This document shows, in pieces, positions 32,798 to 41,873 of a DNA stretch of 64,000 bases (position 1 is the first letter of the stretch; every line of letters begins with the position of its first letter). A program made the translations under genes and the position numbers. Below the pieces are notes generated by a model that worked only from the letters and a program-made list of their open reading frames with translations, did no database searches and was not told the origin of the DNA. This DNA is from Pseudomonas congelans (lineage in GTDB: Bacteria; Pseudomonadota; Gammaproteobacteria; Pseudomonadales; Pseudomonadaceae): positions 1,083,533-1,147,532 of the forward strand of contig NZ_FNJH01000001.1 in the NCBI RefSeq assembly GCF_900103225.1, read 5' to 3'.

Positions 32798-33712
32798 ATG
32801 ACTCGACGCGCTTGCTTGGCCGCTCTATTGACACTGACGGCATCAACTGCCTTTGGCGCCCCCAATTACGATCATCTCTATGCTTTCGGTGACAGCTACT
32901 CTGATGCTGGTGCGGGTGAAGCCTTCACCAGAACATTGGTCGCGCAAAAGGTCAAAGATGCACAGGAGCTACCCGGTGCGCTGTATTGGAAGGGGCGCTG
33001 GAGCAATGGCCCCACCGCCGTCGAGAACCTGGCTCACGCCTTGAAAATCCCTTTGACCGACTACGCGATCGGCGGCGCCAAGAGCGGCAACGGCAACTAC
33101 TATGCCTGGATGGAGCCATCTCGCGACACTGGGGTTTTCGGCCAAATCGCCGATCATCTGAAAGCCGCTGAAACACACAAAGCGGATCCGAATGCGCTCT
33201 ATTTTATTTTCGTCTCAGCCAACGACTTTTTTGAATGGGCCGACTTCTCGCACCCGGAATCGATTGATGTGCTAAGCCAGAACAGCGTGGCGAACATACA
33301 GAAGACCACCGAGGCGCTGATTGCAGCAGGCGCGAAGCACGTGATGGTCGTGGGGACTACGGATGTGAGTCGTGTGCCGGCTGTGGTGCAGGGCAATCAA
33401 GTCGAGAATGCAAAAGAGTACCAGCAGATACTCGAACAAAAACTGCCAGCCGTGCTGACAACACTGGCTAAAGCCCATCAGGTCAGTGTTAGTTACTTTG
33501 ACCACCTGGCCTTCAGCAACAAGCTTCGCGCGGCACCCGATGTTGCAGGGTTGAAGGATCTGGATACCCCGTGCCAACCCACCTATCCGGACGTCAAGCC
33601 CGCATGTGAAAATCCAGATACCCATTACTACTGGGATGAATGGCACCCGACCCGCAAAGTTCACATGCTTGCCGCCGAGGCGATGCTTGAAACGCTAAAA
33701 GCCAGCCGGTGA
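32798..33712 (+). CDS. Exported GDSL/SGNH-family lipase or esterase
   Basis: 304 residues from the ATG at 32798 (GGGAG 7 bases upstream). A signal peptide of about 20 residues with an Ala-rich end (AFGA-P) is followed by the GDSL block F-G-D-S-Y-S-D (nucleophile Ser33), block III-like G-G-A-K-S-G-N-G, F-V-S-A-N-D-F-F and the C-terminal D-E-W-H-P-T catalytic Asp-His block. It resembles secreted phospholipase/thermolabile-haemolysin-type GDSL hydrolases rather than autotransporter esterases, since there is no beta-barrel. A cysteine pair in the last 60 residues may form a disulphide. Substrate unknown; an acyl ester or phospholipid is likely. It is a single gene, convergent with the following LysR gene. 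Confidence 0.85.
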   Translation: MTRRACLAALLTLTASTAFGAPNYDHLYAFGDSYSDAGAGEAFTRTLVAQKVKDAQELPGALYWKGRWSNGPTAVENLAHALKIPLTDYAIGGAKSGNGNYYAWMEPSRDTGVFGQIADHLKAAETHKADPNALYFIFVSANDFFEWADFSHPESIDVLSQNSVANIQKTTEALIAAGAKHVMVVGTTDVSRVPAVVQGNQVENAKEYQQILEQKLPAVLTTLAKAHQVSVSYFDHLAFSNKLRAAPDVAGLKDLDTPCQPTYPDVKPACENPDTHYYWDEWHPTRKVHMLAAEAMLETLKASR

Positions 33713-33888
33713 GGTTCTTTATCAGGTCATAGTCGGTAAGCACGCTCAGGGCTCATTTGGGAGGCCACATCTACGAAACACTGCTGGGGCTTTATTGGTA
33801 ACGGGGCAGGGGGAACCGCAATGCACCGCCCGTGTATAGAGCATAAGGACGTTGATGTTGGCGGATGTCGCGGATGTACGCGTCCGTT

Positions 33889-34821
33889 TCAGCAAACATT
33901 TGGCATGGGTACCTGACAGTTTTGTGAGTGCATGCGTAGCCCTTCCGCCAAGGCATTGAATACCACCTGGCAGCGAGCGCTGTTACGGAGGTCTTCATGC
34001 ATAGCGACCCATGTGTCCATATGCACCGAAAATGCTGATGGAAGCACCCTGATCAACGCTGAATCGCGGGCTGCAACTGTTGACTGGCACACGCCAATTC
34101 CGAAACCGGCTCGCATGACTGCCAATTGCGCAAGTTCACTGTCGGCACGAAACGCCAGGCCCGGGCGCGCAAATGTCGGGAACTGTTTCAGGAATCCACG
34201 AATAAAGGCGGTCTCTCGGTCGAAGCCAATAAGGGTATGGCTGGCCAGGTCTTCAAGAGAATCGGGACTGCCGTGAGTAGCCAGATAACTGCGATGAGCA
34301 TAGAGCCCGACCTCTATACCACCCACCTGTCTTGCGATTAGCGCATTTTGCGTCGGCCTGTACATCCGGATAGCGATGTCTGCGTCCCGACGCAGCAGGT
34401 CATCAACCTGGTTAGAGAGAATCATCTCCACAACGAGCTCAGGGTGTTGATTGCGCAATGCCGACAGAATCGGCGGCAATACTTCAACGCCGATCACTTC
34501 GCTGACGGTCAGACGCACCGTCCCACCGATATGGGTGCTGCCTTCACTTGCCTTGCGCAACAATGCCGCCGACATTGCCGCCAGATTGACGGCGTAAGGC
34601 GCGATTTCATAAGCAGCGCTGGTGGGACTAAATCCATCTGATGAACGGGTAAAAAGTTTAAGGGCCAAAGCAGATTCAAGGCCGTCAATGTGACGTCCAG
34701 CTGTGGGTTGACTGATGCCTATGGCACGCCCCGCAGCCGACAAGGAGCCGGTTTCCAGCACGGCAAGAAAAGTTCGATACCATTCCCAGCTCGGCTCATG
34801 TTGAATCACAATGCTATCCAT
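33889..34821 (-). CDS. LysR-family transcriptional regulator
   Basis: 310 residues from the ATG at 34821; an in-frame TTG at 34842 is less likely. The N-terminal HTH reads T-F-L-A-V-L-E-T-G-S-L-S-A-A-G-R-A-I-G-I-S-Q-P-T, followed by a substrate-binding domain with Y-L-A-T-H-G-S-P and F-G-I-G-V-C-Q. It is divergent from the small membrane-protein gene at 34908 with 86 bases between, so it may control that gene. GC content around here is lower than in the island. The inducer is unknown. Confidence 0.9.
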   Translation of the reverse strand: MDSIVIQHEPSWEWYRTFLAVLETGSLSAAGRAIGISQPTAGRHIDGLESALALKLFTRSSDGFSPTSAAYEIAPYAVNLAAMSAALLRKASEGSTHIGGTVRLTVSEVIGVEVLPPILSALRNQHPELVVEMILSNQVDDLLRRDADIAIRMYRPTQNALIARQVGGIEVGLYAHRSYLATHGSPDSLEDLASHTLIGFDRETAFIRGFLKQFPTFARPGLAFRADSELAQLAVMRAGFGIGVCQSTVAARDSALIRVLPSAFSVHMDTWVAMHEDLRNSARCQVVFNALAEGLRMHSQNCQVPMPNVC

Positions 34822-34907
34822 TTTTGTATGGTGAGCATGCAAGCTTATACGATTATATTTACAGGCGTATCGTACAGAATAGACCGCTCAATCCTTGGAG
34901 AGCGTTC

Positions 34908-35294
34908 ATGTCCAATTTAGCGCCATCAGCACCGCATACCGTTATGTGGCAACGTGTAGAGGGGGGACTTCTATTTACCAGCTGTCTTCTACTTTTTTTG
35001 CGAACTGGCTATGACTTTTCATGGTGGGAGGTGGTGGCAATTTTTCTCATGCCCGACTTGAGCATTCTGGGCTATGCATTAGGGCCCAAGGTTGGAGCTT
35101 ATTGTTATAACGCCCTTCATTTGTATGCGTCTGGTGCCGTTTTGCTTGCGGCTGGGGCGATATGGCAGATCCCTGATCTCGCCGCGGTAGGTGCCCTATG
35201 GCTCGCTCACTCAGGCTTTGACCGCATGCTTGGCTACGGTCTGAAGCTGCCACAAGGTTTCACTTTCACCCACTTGGGTGTGATCGGCCGTTGA
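34908..35294 (+). CDS. DUF4260 family small membrane protein
   Basis: 128 residues from the ATG at 34908, chosen for GGAG 8 bases upstream; the frame is open from 34824 but that part overlaps the LysR promoter. Four hydrophobic helices are visible. The motifs W-Q-R-V-E-G, M-P-D-L-S-I-L-G-Y, N-A-L-H-L-Y and W-L-A-H-S-G-F-D-R-M-L-G-Y-G-L-K-L are those of the DUF4260 family. No function is known for the family. It is divergent from a LysR gene, which suggests induction by an unknown signal. Confidence 0.85.
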   Translation: MSNLAPSAPHTVMWQRVEGGLLFTSCLLLFLRTGYDFSWWEVVAIFLMPDLSILGYALGPKVGAYCYNALHLYASGAVLLAAGAIWQIPDLAAVGALWLAHSGFDRMLGYGLKLPQGFTFTHLGVIGR

Positions 35295-35295
35295 G

Positions 35296-35330
35296 AGAGC
35301 TCGCAGCGCTTACGTGGCTTGCTCTTTTTT
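35296..35330 (+). terminator. Terminator candidate after the DUF4260 gene
   Basis: AGAGC (35296-35300) can pair with GCTCT (35321-35325), and the hairpin ends in a run of six T (35325-35330). It begins one base after the stop codon. The stem is short and the 20-base loop is partly structured. Confidence 0.45.
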
Positions 35331-35505
35331 AAACGTCGGGAGGCAGTTGCTTGCCTGGCTCGATAAGAATCCAAGCCATTCAGGAGCTTTCTTGACATGG
35401 CCAGCCATGAACTACGGGCTAAGCCACTGCACATCGCAGGTGGCAGTACTTTCCCAATATCCAGACCTTGATTCGCTGCAGTGAGTGACAGATCAGCGGC
35501 TGGAT

Positions 35506-36576
35506 CTATTTCGCTTTTTCAGTCTCGCGCATGAACTGTGCGAGCTCCGTGCTATAGAACTTCGCCATGCTCGTGGTGCCGTGACCACGGGTGTCGTTGC
35601 TGGCGGGGATAAGTAATAGCCGTGCGTGCTTGAGCTCTTTCATCGACGCCTCCATCAGGCCTGTTTCCGGAGGGTTGCGCTCATCGTCCGCCGAAATGAT
35701 GACCAGCACCGGCGCTTGAATTTTTTTCAGGCCGGGGGCTGCGTTGAAGTCGGCGGAAGATTGCCATTGATAGATAAAGTCATTGGCGTCACCGGTTTGT
35801 GCAGCGCTGAGACGTTCATCCACCAGCTTGTCGGCCTGGGCGCGGGTCGGGGCAGCCGCCTGATACGCCAGGGTGCCGCCACTGGTAGCGACGCTGAACA
35901 TCGCGTTTGCCAAGCGCAGGGAGGGTGGTTGCGTGCTGTAGTTACCGTTGTTCCAGGCCGGGTCTTGCTTGATCGACTCCACCAGCAAGCGGCGCATCAT
36001 CCAGTTGCGGGATGACATTTCGGTGGGTTGGGACGCCATGGGCACCAGTGCGTCCATCATCTGCGGCCAGGTCTGACCCCACATCCAGGTTTGCATGCCG
36101 CCCATGGAGTTGCCGATGATCAGCCTCAGGTGCTTGATACCCAGACCTTCGGTAACCAGCCGATACTGGGCTTGAACCATGTCGTCGTAGTTGTACGCCG
36201 GAAACCGGGTGCGCAAGCCGTCCGATGGTTTGCTGGACTGGCCCACGCCGATGCCATCGGTGGAAATGATGTAATACTTGCTGGCATCCAGCGGTTGACC
36301 GGGGCCGAACAACTCCCCGCCAAAATCCTTGCTCAGCATATCGCTGCCTGGCCGGTAGGTGCCGTGCAGGAAGAGGATGGCGGGGTTCTTGGGATTGCCA
36401 AGGGTGATGTAGTGCAGTTTGAGGTTGGCGAGTTTCTCACCGGTATGGAAGGTGAACTGCGGTGCAACCCAGTCGCCCTCGGTCGCTGCGGGTGACGGCG
36501 CGGCACTGACGGCAGAGCCGAGTAAAGCCAGAGAAAACAACAGCCCGATCGCGGGATGTGAAATGAGTCTACGCAT
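35506..36576 (-). CDS. Exported alpha/beta hydrolase, homoserine-acetyltransferase-like
   Basis: A 356-residue protein with a clear Sec signal (about 26 residues, ending VSAAP). The alpha/beta fold shows the oxyanion-strand H-G-T-Y-R-P-G, the nucleophile elbow G-N-S-M-G-G (Ser157), the acidic residue in I-S-A-D-D-E-R-N-P-P-E and the histidine in D-T-R-G-H-G-T. The overall pattern (ISTDGIGVGQSSKPSDG, GNSMGGMQTW) is of the MetX/homoserine O-acetyltransferase superfamily. An exported location argues against methionine synthesis and for a periplasmic esterase, lactonase or peptide hydrolase. It has a good ribosome-binding site (AGGA) and is a single gene. Confidence 0.85.
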   Translation of the reverse strand: MRRLISHPAIGLLFSLALLGSAVSAAPSPAATEGDWVAPQFTFHTGEKLANLKLHYITLGNPKNPAILFLHGTYRPGSDMLSKDFGGELFGPGQPLDASKYYIISTDGIGVGQSSKPSDGLRTRFPAYNYDDMVQAQYRLVTEGLGIKHLRLIIGNSMGGMQTWMWGQTWPQMMDALVPMASQPTEMSSRNWMMRRLLVESIKQDPAWNNGNYSTQPPSLRLANAMFSVATSGGTLAYQAAAPTRAQADKLVDERLSAAQTGDANDFIYQWQSSADFNAAPGLKKIQAPVLVIISADDERNPPETGLMEASMKELKHARLLLIPASNDTRGHGTTSMAKFYSTELAQFMRETEKAK

Positions 36577-36952
36577 GGGTTATGTCCTGTTGTTTTTGTT
36601 TTAGGAGGTCCTGCGCTCCAAGCCTGCAGGAGTGATCACTTGGCTAATCCTCAGGGCGAGGCAACCAGAGCGCAACGTCGCCGGGTGTCGATACGGGGAT
36701 CTTCGTTCCCGTCCTGTTTTGTATTTGTGTCAGGGCGTAATGGGGATTGGAGGGATAATCCTCTAACGATCAGATAGTGTTAAGTTAATTTTTATATACC
36801 ATTATTTAACATCGTGCGCGGCTGTGTCGCTGTTTGTAATGGAGACAGCGGACCATCAAGTCCGACACCGGCTGCACGCTTTCGGAAAACTTCGCCAAGC
36901 TATGCAGAAGGTATTATTCACTGCGGCCACTGGCCTCGGCCCAACCGCATGA
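36577..36952. other. 376-bp gap, AT-rich in the middle
   Basis: No supported gene. An AT-rich stretch (about 36760-36815) with loosely inverted TGTTAA/TTAACA ends may hold the promoter of the alpha/beta hydrolase gene. The rest shows nothing recognisable. Confidence 0.45.
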
Positions 36953-37522
36953 TCAAGAGGGGCATGGGATCAGTCCTGATTCCTCATAGCTCGCTATCAG
37001 GTCATCGAATTGGTGAATGTCCGCGCGCGTTCGTGCAATAAGTTGCGCACCGGCAACAGCCGTATAGATAGCCCGGGACCGTCGCTCGCGGGATTGCGCA
37101 TCCCCCCAACCAGCGTCTTCCAACACTTGGATCAACCACGCCACGTTTATGTCTGCAAATGCCCTGACTTCAGCCGCAACCTCTTCAGGCAGATCTTCGT
37201 ATTCGGCTGCCATGAAGCTGGAAAGGCAAAGTCGGTTAGCATTCTCAAGTGACGTCCTGAAGATTGAAGGAAACAGCTGCAAGCATTTCCATGGATCAGA
37301 ATTAGTCGTCCGGATTTGCGCCAGCGCAGTCGATGTGTCTTCCCAGTAGCGGCGGGCAACCGCAGAGCCCAAGGCCGCTTTGCTAGGGAAGTGGTAATAG
37401 ATACTCGCATTCTTGATGCCGACTTCATCAGCGATGCTTCTGAAATTGATCCCACTATAGCCATGCAGCTGCGCAGCGGATTTTGCCGCTGCCAGGATGG
37501 CTTCTCGCGCATTTTCGCTCAC
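36953..37522 (-). CDS. TetR-family transcriptional repressor
   Basis: 189 residues from the GTG at 37522, preceded by AGAGAGG at a 7-base spacing and giving the usual short lead before the HTH. An ATG at 37558 (201 residues) is the alternative and also has an AGGA. The HTH is A-I-L-A-A-A-K-S-A-A-Q-L-H-G-Y-S-G-I-N-F then I-A-D-E-V-G-I-K-N-A-S-I-Y-Y-H-F. The C-terminal ligand domain is helical with several cysteines or charged residues but no recognised ligand class. It is divergent from a glutathione transferase gene, with two palindromes between them that are very likely its operators. Confidence 0.9.
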   Translation of the reverse strand: MSENAREAILAAAKSAAQLHGYSGINFRSIADEVGIKNASIYYHFPSKAALGSAVARRYWEDTSTALAQIRTTNSDPWKCLQLFPSIFRTSLENANRLCLSSFMAAEYEDLPEEVAAEVRAFADINVAWLIQVLEDAGWGDAQSRERRSRAIYTAVAGAQLIARTRADIHQFDDLIASYEESGLIPCPS

Positions 37523-37580
37523 CTTACAACCTCTCTCTGGTTTCTCACCTGTGGGCATAGGCCCATCCTACTCCCGTAGG

Positions 37581-37606
37581 CTCTACCTGCCAATTGACAG
37601 GTAGAG
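37581..37606. promoter_or_regulatory. Palindromic operator 1 of the TetR/GST pair
   Basis: The arms CTCTACCTG and CAGGTAGAG are perfect 9-mers around the centre CCAATTGA, giving a 26-bp near-perfect dyad. A TTGACA hexamer follows at 37609, so a bound repressor would block the GST promoter. Confidence 0.8.
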
Positions 37607-37637
37607 TGTTGACAAGGAGGATTCCTAGGCGCAGCAT

Positions 37638-37659
37638 CTACCTACCAATTGACAGGCAG
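37638..37659. promoter_or_regulatory. Palindromic operator 2 of the TetR/GST pair
   Basis: A second copy of the 22-bp core differing from copy 1 at two positions (CTACCTA... and ...CAGGCAG around the same CAATTG centre). The centres of the two sites are 55 bp apart, about five helical turns. It ends 10 bases before the GST start codon and overlaps its ribosome-binding region. Confidence 0.75.
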
Positions 37660-37669
37660 GTAACTGAAT

Positions 37670-38371
37670 ATGACTATCGCATCTCAACAAACTGGCGTTT
37701 CATCCATCCCTCAGATGAAAATCTACGACTGGTTCGACGGTCCCTATCCGGCGCGGGTACGCATCGCACTTGCCGAAAAAGAGCTGCTCCCCAAGATTGA
37801 TTTTGTGTCAGTCAATCTTTGGACAGGCGAACATAAAGAACCTGAATTTCTGGCGATCAACTACTCCGGGACTCTTCCTGTACTCGAACTCCAGGACGGG
37901 ACACTGATTGCAGAGTGCACAGCGATTACGCAGTATCTGGATACTCTGGATGGCAATCCTTCACTCACCGGACAAACGCCGTTGGAGAAGGGTCTTATCC
38001 ACATGATGACCAAGCGCGCCGAGATCGAGTTTCTTGATGCAGTGAGCGTTTACTTCCACCACGCCACACCTGGTTTGGGGCCGAAGGTCGAGCTTTATCA
38101 AAACGCTGAGTGGGGCGCGAAAATGGGCGAGAAGGCCATACGCGGTATGCGCTATTTCGACAACCTTCTAAAATCCCGGCCGTTCATAGCTGGCGATACA
38201 TTTTCCATGGCCGATATTGCGGTCTTGGGAGGGATGATCTTCGCATCACTGGTGAAGCTTGCGGTGCCAGAGGAATGCGTCGTTCTCAAAGCCTGGCACG
38301 CGAAAATGCAGGAGCGCCCAAGCGTCCAGACTTGGCGCGCGCTAGTAGAGCAGGGGGCACCGAAGAGCTAA
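37670..38371 (+). CDS. Glutathione S-transferase family protein
   Basis: A 233-residue protein with an N-terminal thioredoxin-like domain (M-K-I-Y-D-W-F-D-G-P-Y-P-A-R-V-R-I-A-L, then N-Y-S-G-T-L-P-V-L-E with the cis-proline, then E-C-T-A-I-T-Q-Y-L) and a C-terminal helical domain with F-S-M-A-D-I-A-V. It conjugates glutathione to electrophiles or acts as a glutathione-dependent reductase. A start at 37715 would remove 15 unconserved residues, but 37670 sits properly after the operator. The divergent TetR gene and the twin operators around the promoter indicate repression relieved by a toxic or electrophilic ligand. Substrate unknown. Confidence 0.9.
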   Translation: MTIASQQTGVSSIPQMKIYDWFDGPYPARVRIALAEKELLPKIDFVSVNLWTGEHKEPEFLAINYSGTLPVLELQDGTLIAECTAITQYLDTLDGNPSLTGQTPLEKGLIHMMTKRAEIEFLDAVSVYFHHATPGLGPKVELYQNAEWGAKMGEKAIRGMRYFDNLLKSRPFIAGDTFSMADIAVLGGMIFASLVKLAVPEECVVLKAWHAKMQERPSVQTWRALVEQGAPKS

Positions 38372-38805
38372 CGAGTCAGGGATAGTGCATCCACCAGAGC
38401 GCTCATAGTGGATGTCACTCATTCTATTCAGGAGCCATGGCGATCATGGAACTGTGCTTGCGTCATCAAACGCCGCGACAAAAGAACCGCGGCGATCATC
38501 CACGTTCTTGCTCAATGAAATTGCATCAGACTGCACAGATCGCGATGCTGGGCGATTCGTTGAAGTGCGATAAAGATGGGCCTAGGGTATTAGGGATGCT
38601 GGGTTTGATTAGGATAGGCCGGGCAGGGGGGCCGATGCGGGATCTCGTTCAATTTGCCCAGCTGGTCACTGCTCTCGGCTCAATCACGATATGGGGTTAC
38701 TCTTAGGGCCGGGTAGTAAGGCGGAGCCCACCTGCCATCAACGTCTCGCTCAAGCGGGGCTTTTGGGCCTACAGTCTTGAGTGTCGCTCACTGCAAGGAA
38801 TACAA
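38372..38805. other. 434-bp gap without a supported gene
   Basis: One 89-codon open frame (38437-38706) has no recognisable family and mixed composition; I do not count it as a gene. The ribosome-binding site AAGGA of the next gene is at the right end. Confidence 0.45.
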
Positions 38806-39270
38806 ATGAACACGTTGCCTTCAACCTCTCTGCCAAAGCACGTCAGCCTGTTGGGTTATGGCGGTCTTTTGCCGTTTATTTCTCTGGCGCTGCTGATCCC
38901 GTTCTCTAGCGACTATCGGCCGCTGCTTGCGATTGCGCTTGTTAACTATGGAGCCGTCATCCTGAGCTTCGTCGGCGCCTTGCACTGGGGCTTCGCCATG
39001 ACCGCGCAAGACATGAAAACCGAGCAGCGCAGCGGCCGGTTCATCTGGAGTGTGATTCCTGCACTTATTGCCTGGATTGCCACGTTACTGCCAATGCCAT
39101 TGGGTTGCTTGCTGTTGGTCATCGGCTTTGTTGCCCACCTCTGGCAGGACAGGCAGCTCTCGCGGGTTATCAGCTTGCCCGCCTGGTACCTTCCGATGCG
39201 ATTACGGCTTACCGTCGTGGCTAGCGTCTGCTTGCTGCTTACTGCGGTAGTTGAGGTGCTTCATTTATGA
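38806..39270 (+). CDS. DUF3429 family membrane protein
   Basis: A 154-residue protein with four to five hydrophobic helices and the DUF3429 hallmark Y-G-A-V-I-L-S-F-V-G-A-L-H-W-G near residue 47. It has a good ribosome-binding site (AAGGA). The family is common in Pseudomonas and has no established function. It is a single gene; its neighbours give no hint of a role. Confidence 0.85.
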   Translation: MNTLPSTSLPKHVSLLGYGGLLPFISLALLIPFSSDYRPLLAIALVNYGAVILSFVGALHWGFAMTAQDMKTEQRSGRFIWSVIPALIAWIATLLPMPLGCLLLVIGFVAHLWQDRQLSRVISLPAWYLPMRLRLTVVASVCLLLTAVVEVLHL

Positions 39271-39416
39271 AGCCTCTCAAAATCAGAGAGCTGTAGTGGT
39301 CTAATGATTCCAGTCCAGCCTGGCATTACGCGAGGTCAAGACCAGTAGCCGTATTGCGATACCCACATCGAGCAAGGAGTGATTTTCAGGCGCTCGATCA
39401 CCTTTTCAGCATGCGG

Positions 39417-39863
39417 TTATGTAAGTTTTTTTTCGAAGTAAACGCGATTGAATCCATCCTCCGTGCGCTCTGCCACTTTCACATAACCAAGCTTGGGATA
39501 TATCGAGAGATTGTCTGCCATCTTTGCATTGGTATACAGATGAACGGCGTTCATACCACGCTGTCGTGCGGCATTTTCACAAAAGCTAATCAGCGCCTTT
39601 CCGACCCCACGTCCGGCAGCGCTCGGGAGGACTGCCACGTTTTCCAATAAGAAATACCCATCCTTGTCATAGAACACAATAAAGCCCTGAAACCGGGTCT
39701 GGTCGTCTGTCGCGACATAGACTACCCCTGTGGCTATCTGCGTGATGAAATCGGCGATCATCGGCGCTGGCTTGCGCCCGATCACCGGCACATAGCGAGC
39801 GTAGGCTTGTTCAGCGCAATTTTTAATATCGGACTCGTCACTTGCTTCGGCTATCCGGATCAT
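39417..39863 (-). CDS. GNAT-family N-acetyltransferase
   Basis: A 148-residue acetyltransferase. The acetyl-CoA loop reads V-A-V-L-P-S-A-A-G-R-G-V-G-K-A-L (about residues 76-91), and the C-terminal part has M-A-D-N-L-S-I-Y-P-K-L-G-Y, the usual last strand of the fold. Good ribosome-binding site (AAGGA). Substrate unknown. It lies in front of the GntP-type permease gene on the same strand order but is separated from it by 139 bases. Confidence 0.9.
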   Translation of the reverse strand: MIRIAEASDESDIKNCAEQAYARYVPVIGRKPAPMIADFITQIATGVVYVATDDQTRFQGFIVFYDKDGYFLLENVAVLPSAAGRGVGKALISFCENAARQRGMNAVHLYTNAKMADNLSIYPKLGYVKVAERTEDGFNRVYFEKKLT

Positions 39864-40002
39864 ATCGCTTTCCTTAAGGAGTTCTATCTGCTGATAGCCG
39901 AACCTTCGGGCACAACATCACGCTGGGCGACTATCGAAGCATGCAACCGATACATCACCGGTCACCCATGCGCTTGAAGGCGCAGCCGCATGGGCGGGGC
40001 GA

Positions 40003-41385
40003 TTAAACTGTAATAGCCGCATTCAGGATCAACACCACAATCAAACCGACCACAGCCACAATGGATTGAACCACCGAAATCGTCTTCGTCGCTTCTCCCA
40101 TTGTCATGCCAAAAGACTCCTTTACCATCCAGAAGCCTGCATGATTTGCATAATTGAAAAACAGCGAACCACAGCCGATGGACAATGCCAGCAAGGGCAG
40201 GTTAAGGCTGGGATCGGCACCCGCAAGCGGCGCCAGCAAGCCTGCAGCGCCTACGATACCCACAGTTGCGGAACCTGTAGAAACCGAGAGCAACATCGCA
40301 ATCAGCCACCCCAGGATCAACGGAGGGAAGGCAGACTGCTGGGTCAAATGCACAATGGCATCACCTACCTTGGCACTCGTCAGCAGCTCCTGAAATGCAC
40401 CGCCTCCTGCGATGATCATGATGATGGAGGCAATAGGTTTGAGGCTTTTACCCAGCGAATCGCGCAGCTTTTCAGCGTTGCCACCGCGCGCCAGTACCAG
40501 GCTTGCGCCGGCGAAAAGCACGCCTAAGAGCATGGATATCAGAGGGTTGCCCACGAAACTGGCCATCTGCAGGATCGCATTACCCTTGGGTAGCAGCATC
40601 TCGGCGACGGCATTTATCAGCATCAGGATCGCCGGTAGCAGGGCTGCCAGTGCGCCGAGCCAAACGCCGGGGCGGTGTTTATTATCGGCTTTTTCAGCCA
40701 GAGTAAACTGATCAAGTAATGCTTGGTCAGGCCTGGTGCTCATGCGCTTCGAAATAAACGCACCGTAAAGTGGTCCGCCCAGAATCATGGCTGGAATAGC
40801 CGCGATAAAGCCGTAGAGCATTGTCGGACCTACTGAGGCTTTAAGCGCGGCGATGGCCGTCAATGGGCCAGGGTGGGGAGGCACCATGCCATGCATAGCG
40901 GCGAGCGCCGAAATCACAGGAACACCGACATAAACATACGCCGAGCCTTTGAAACGAGCCTGGCTTTCCAGCTTTCGCGCCACACTGAATATCAGCGGTA
41001 GCATGATCACCAGACCCACCTCGAAGAACATGGGTATGCCAATTACAAACGCAACCATCATCATTGCCCAAGGGATCATGCGATCCGAGGTGCGCTTAAG
41101 GATGACATCAGCTATTTGCTCCGTGACGCCAGCATCAGCCAGGATTTTGCCAAGCATCGCGCCAAGCGCAATTACGATCCCGACTGCCCCCAATGTCTTT
41201 CCGGCACCGGCGATCAAATGAGCGACGATACTTTCGGGCTGCATTTGGGTGGCAAAGCCCACTCCAACGGAAACGATCAACAGGGCCAAAAGCGGGTGCA
41301 TTTTGAGTCGCGACACGATCAGTGCCACCAGCACCAAGACGCTGACAAGCGCTGTCATTAGAAGTTGTATATCTAGGGTAGTCAT
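40003..41385 (-). CDS. GntP-family gluconate/hydroxyacid:proton symporter
   Basis: A 460-residue inner-membrane transporter with 12 or more helices. GntP-family segments are visible, including G-A-M-L-G-K-I-L-A-D-A-G, G-I-P-M-F-F-E-V-G-L-V-I-M-L-P-L, H-G-M-V-P-P-H-P-G-P and S-T-G-S-A-T-V-G near residue 365. Members import gluconate or related sugar acids with protons. No gluconokinase is adjacent, so the natural substrate could be another hydroxyacid. Just upstream on the same strand lie the remains of a GntR-type regulator that may once have controlled it. Confidence 0.9.
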   Translation of the reverse strand: MTTLDIQLLMTALVSVLVLVALIVSRLKMHPLLALLIVSVGVGFATQMQPESIVAHLIAGAGKTLGAVGIVIALGAMLGKILADAGVTEQIADVILKRTSDRMIPWAMMMVAFVIGIPMFFEVGLVIMLPLIFSVARKLESQARFKGSAYVYVGVPVISALAAMHGMVPPHPGPLTAIAALKASVGPTMLYGFIAAIPAMILGGPLYGAFISKRMSTRPDQALLDQFTLAEKADNKHRPGVWLGALAALLPAILMLINAVAEMLLPKGNAILQMASFVGNPLISMLLGVLFAGASLVLARGGNAEKLRDSLGKSLKPIASIIMIIAGGGAFQELLTSAKVGDAIVHLTQQSAFPPLILGWLIAMLLSVSTGSATVGIVGAAGLLAPLAGADPSLNLPLLALSIGCGSLFFNYANHAGFWMVKESFGMTMGEATKTISVVQSIVAVVGLIVVLILNAAITV

Positions 41386-41465
41386 GAAGAGGTCTCAGTA
41401 ATGGGAGCGCTGAGGCTGTACTCAGCCTTGGAAAAAGTCGTAACGCTGCCGAAGCACGCTAAAAA

Positions 41466-41873
41466 TCAAGCTTGGGAGCATCCGCGTGCAACGGTCGCGT
41501 TAAGGAAGGCGAACACGTCGTATCCTGCTGCTATGCCGATGCTGTCAGGTAATTTAGGTGTGAAGCGAATAGGGGCGCGGGCAGGTGCAGCACCAAGGTT
41601 GAGGCCTCTGATGTCTGGCAAGCGAAGAGGTCGGCGGACGAATGTACGGCGCCCTTGTTGACGCCCCAGCAAACCTGCGTTGACCCGCGCATCTACCGCC
41701 TTGGGTACGGTGCAGGTCGTTAGCAGGTATTCAGCTGAACGCGGCGTCTCCGTGGGAATAGCTCCGCCGGAGCGCCCCCGAATGTTTGCAATCTGCTGAG
41801 CCAAGGAGTCATCAAGGCGCTGATAAAGGGGCATACAGCTATCGTTGTACACAGCATTCATTGAGTGATTCAC
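41466..41873 (-). pseudogene. Remnant of a GntR-type (HutC-like) regulator
   Basis: A 135-residue frame. Residues 14-80 still read as a GntR winged helix: P-L-Y-Q-R-L-D-D-S-L-A-Q-Q-I, then I-P-T-E-T, then V-P-K-A-V-D-A-R-V-N-A-G-L-L-G-R-Q-Q-G-R-R-T-F-V-R-R-P. Conserved positions are degraded (the helix 2-3 region is poorly matched, and R-T-F-V replaces G-T-F-V). After residue 80 no ligand domain is recognisable. It sits on the same strand just upstream of the GntP permease gene, the usual place for its regulator. I read it as a decaying gene; expression is unknown. Confidence 0.5.

Noticed and set aside
38437..38706. An 89-codon plus-strand frame between GST and DUF3429 genes
   Set aside because: No ribosome-binding site, no family resemblance, mixed composition; kept as non-coding.
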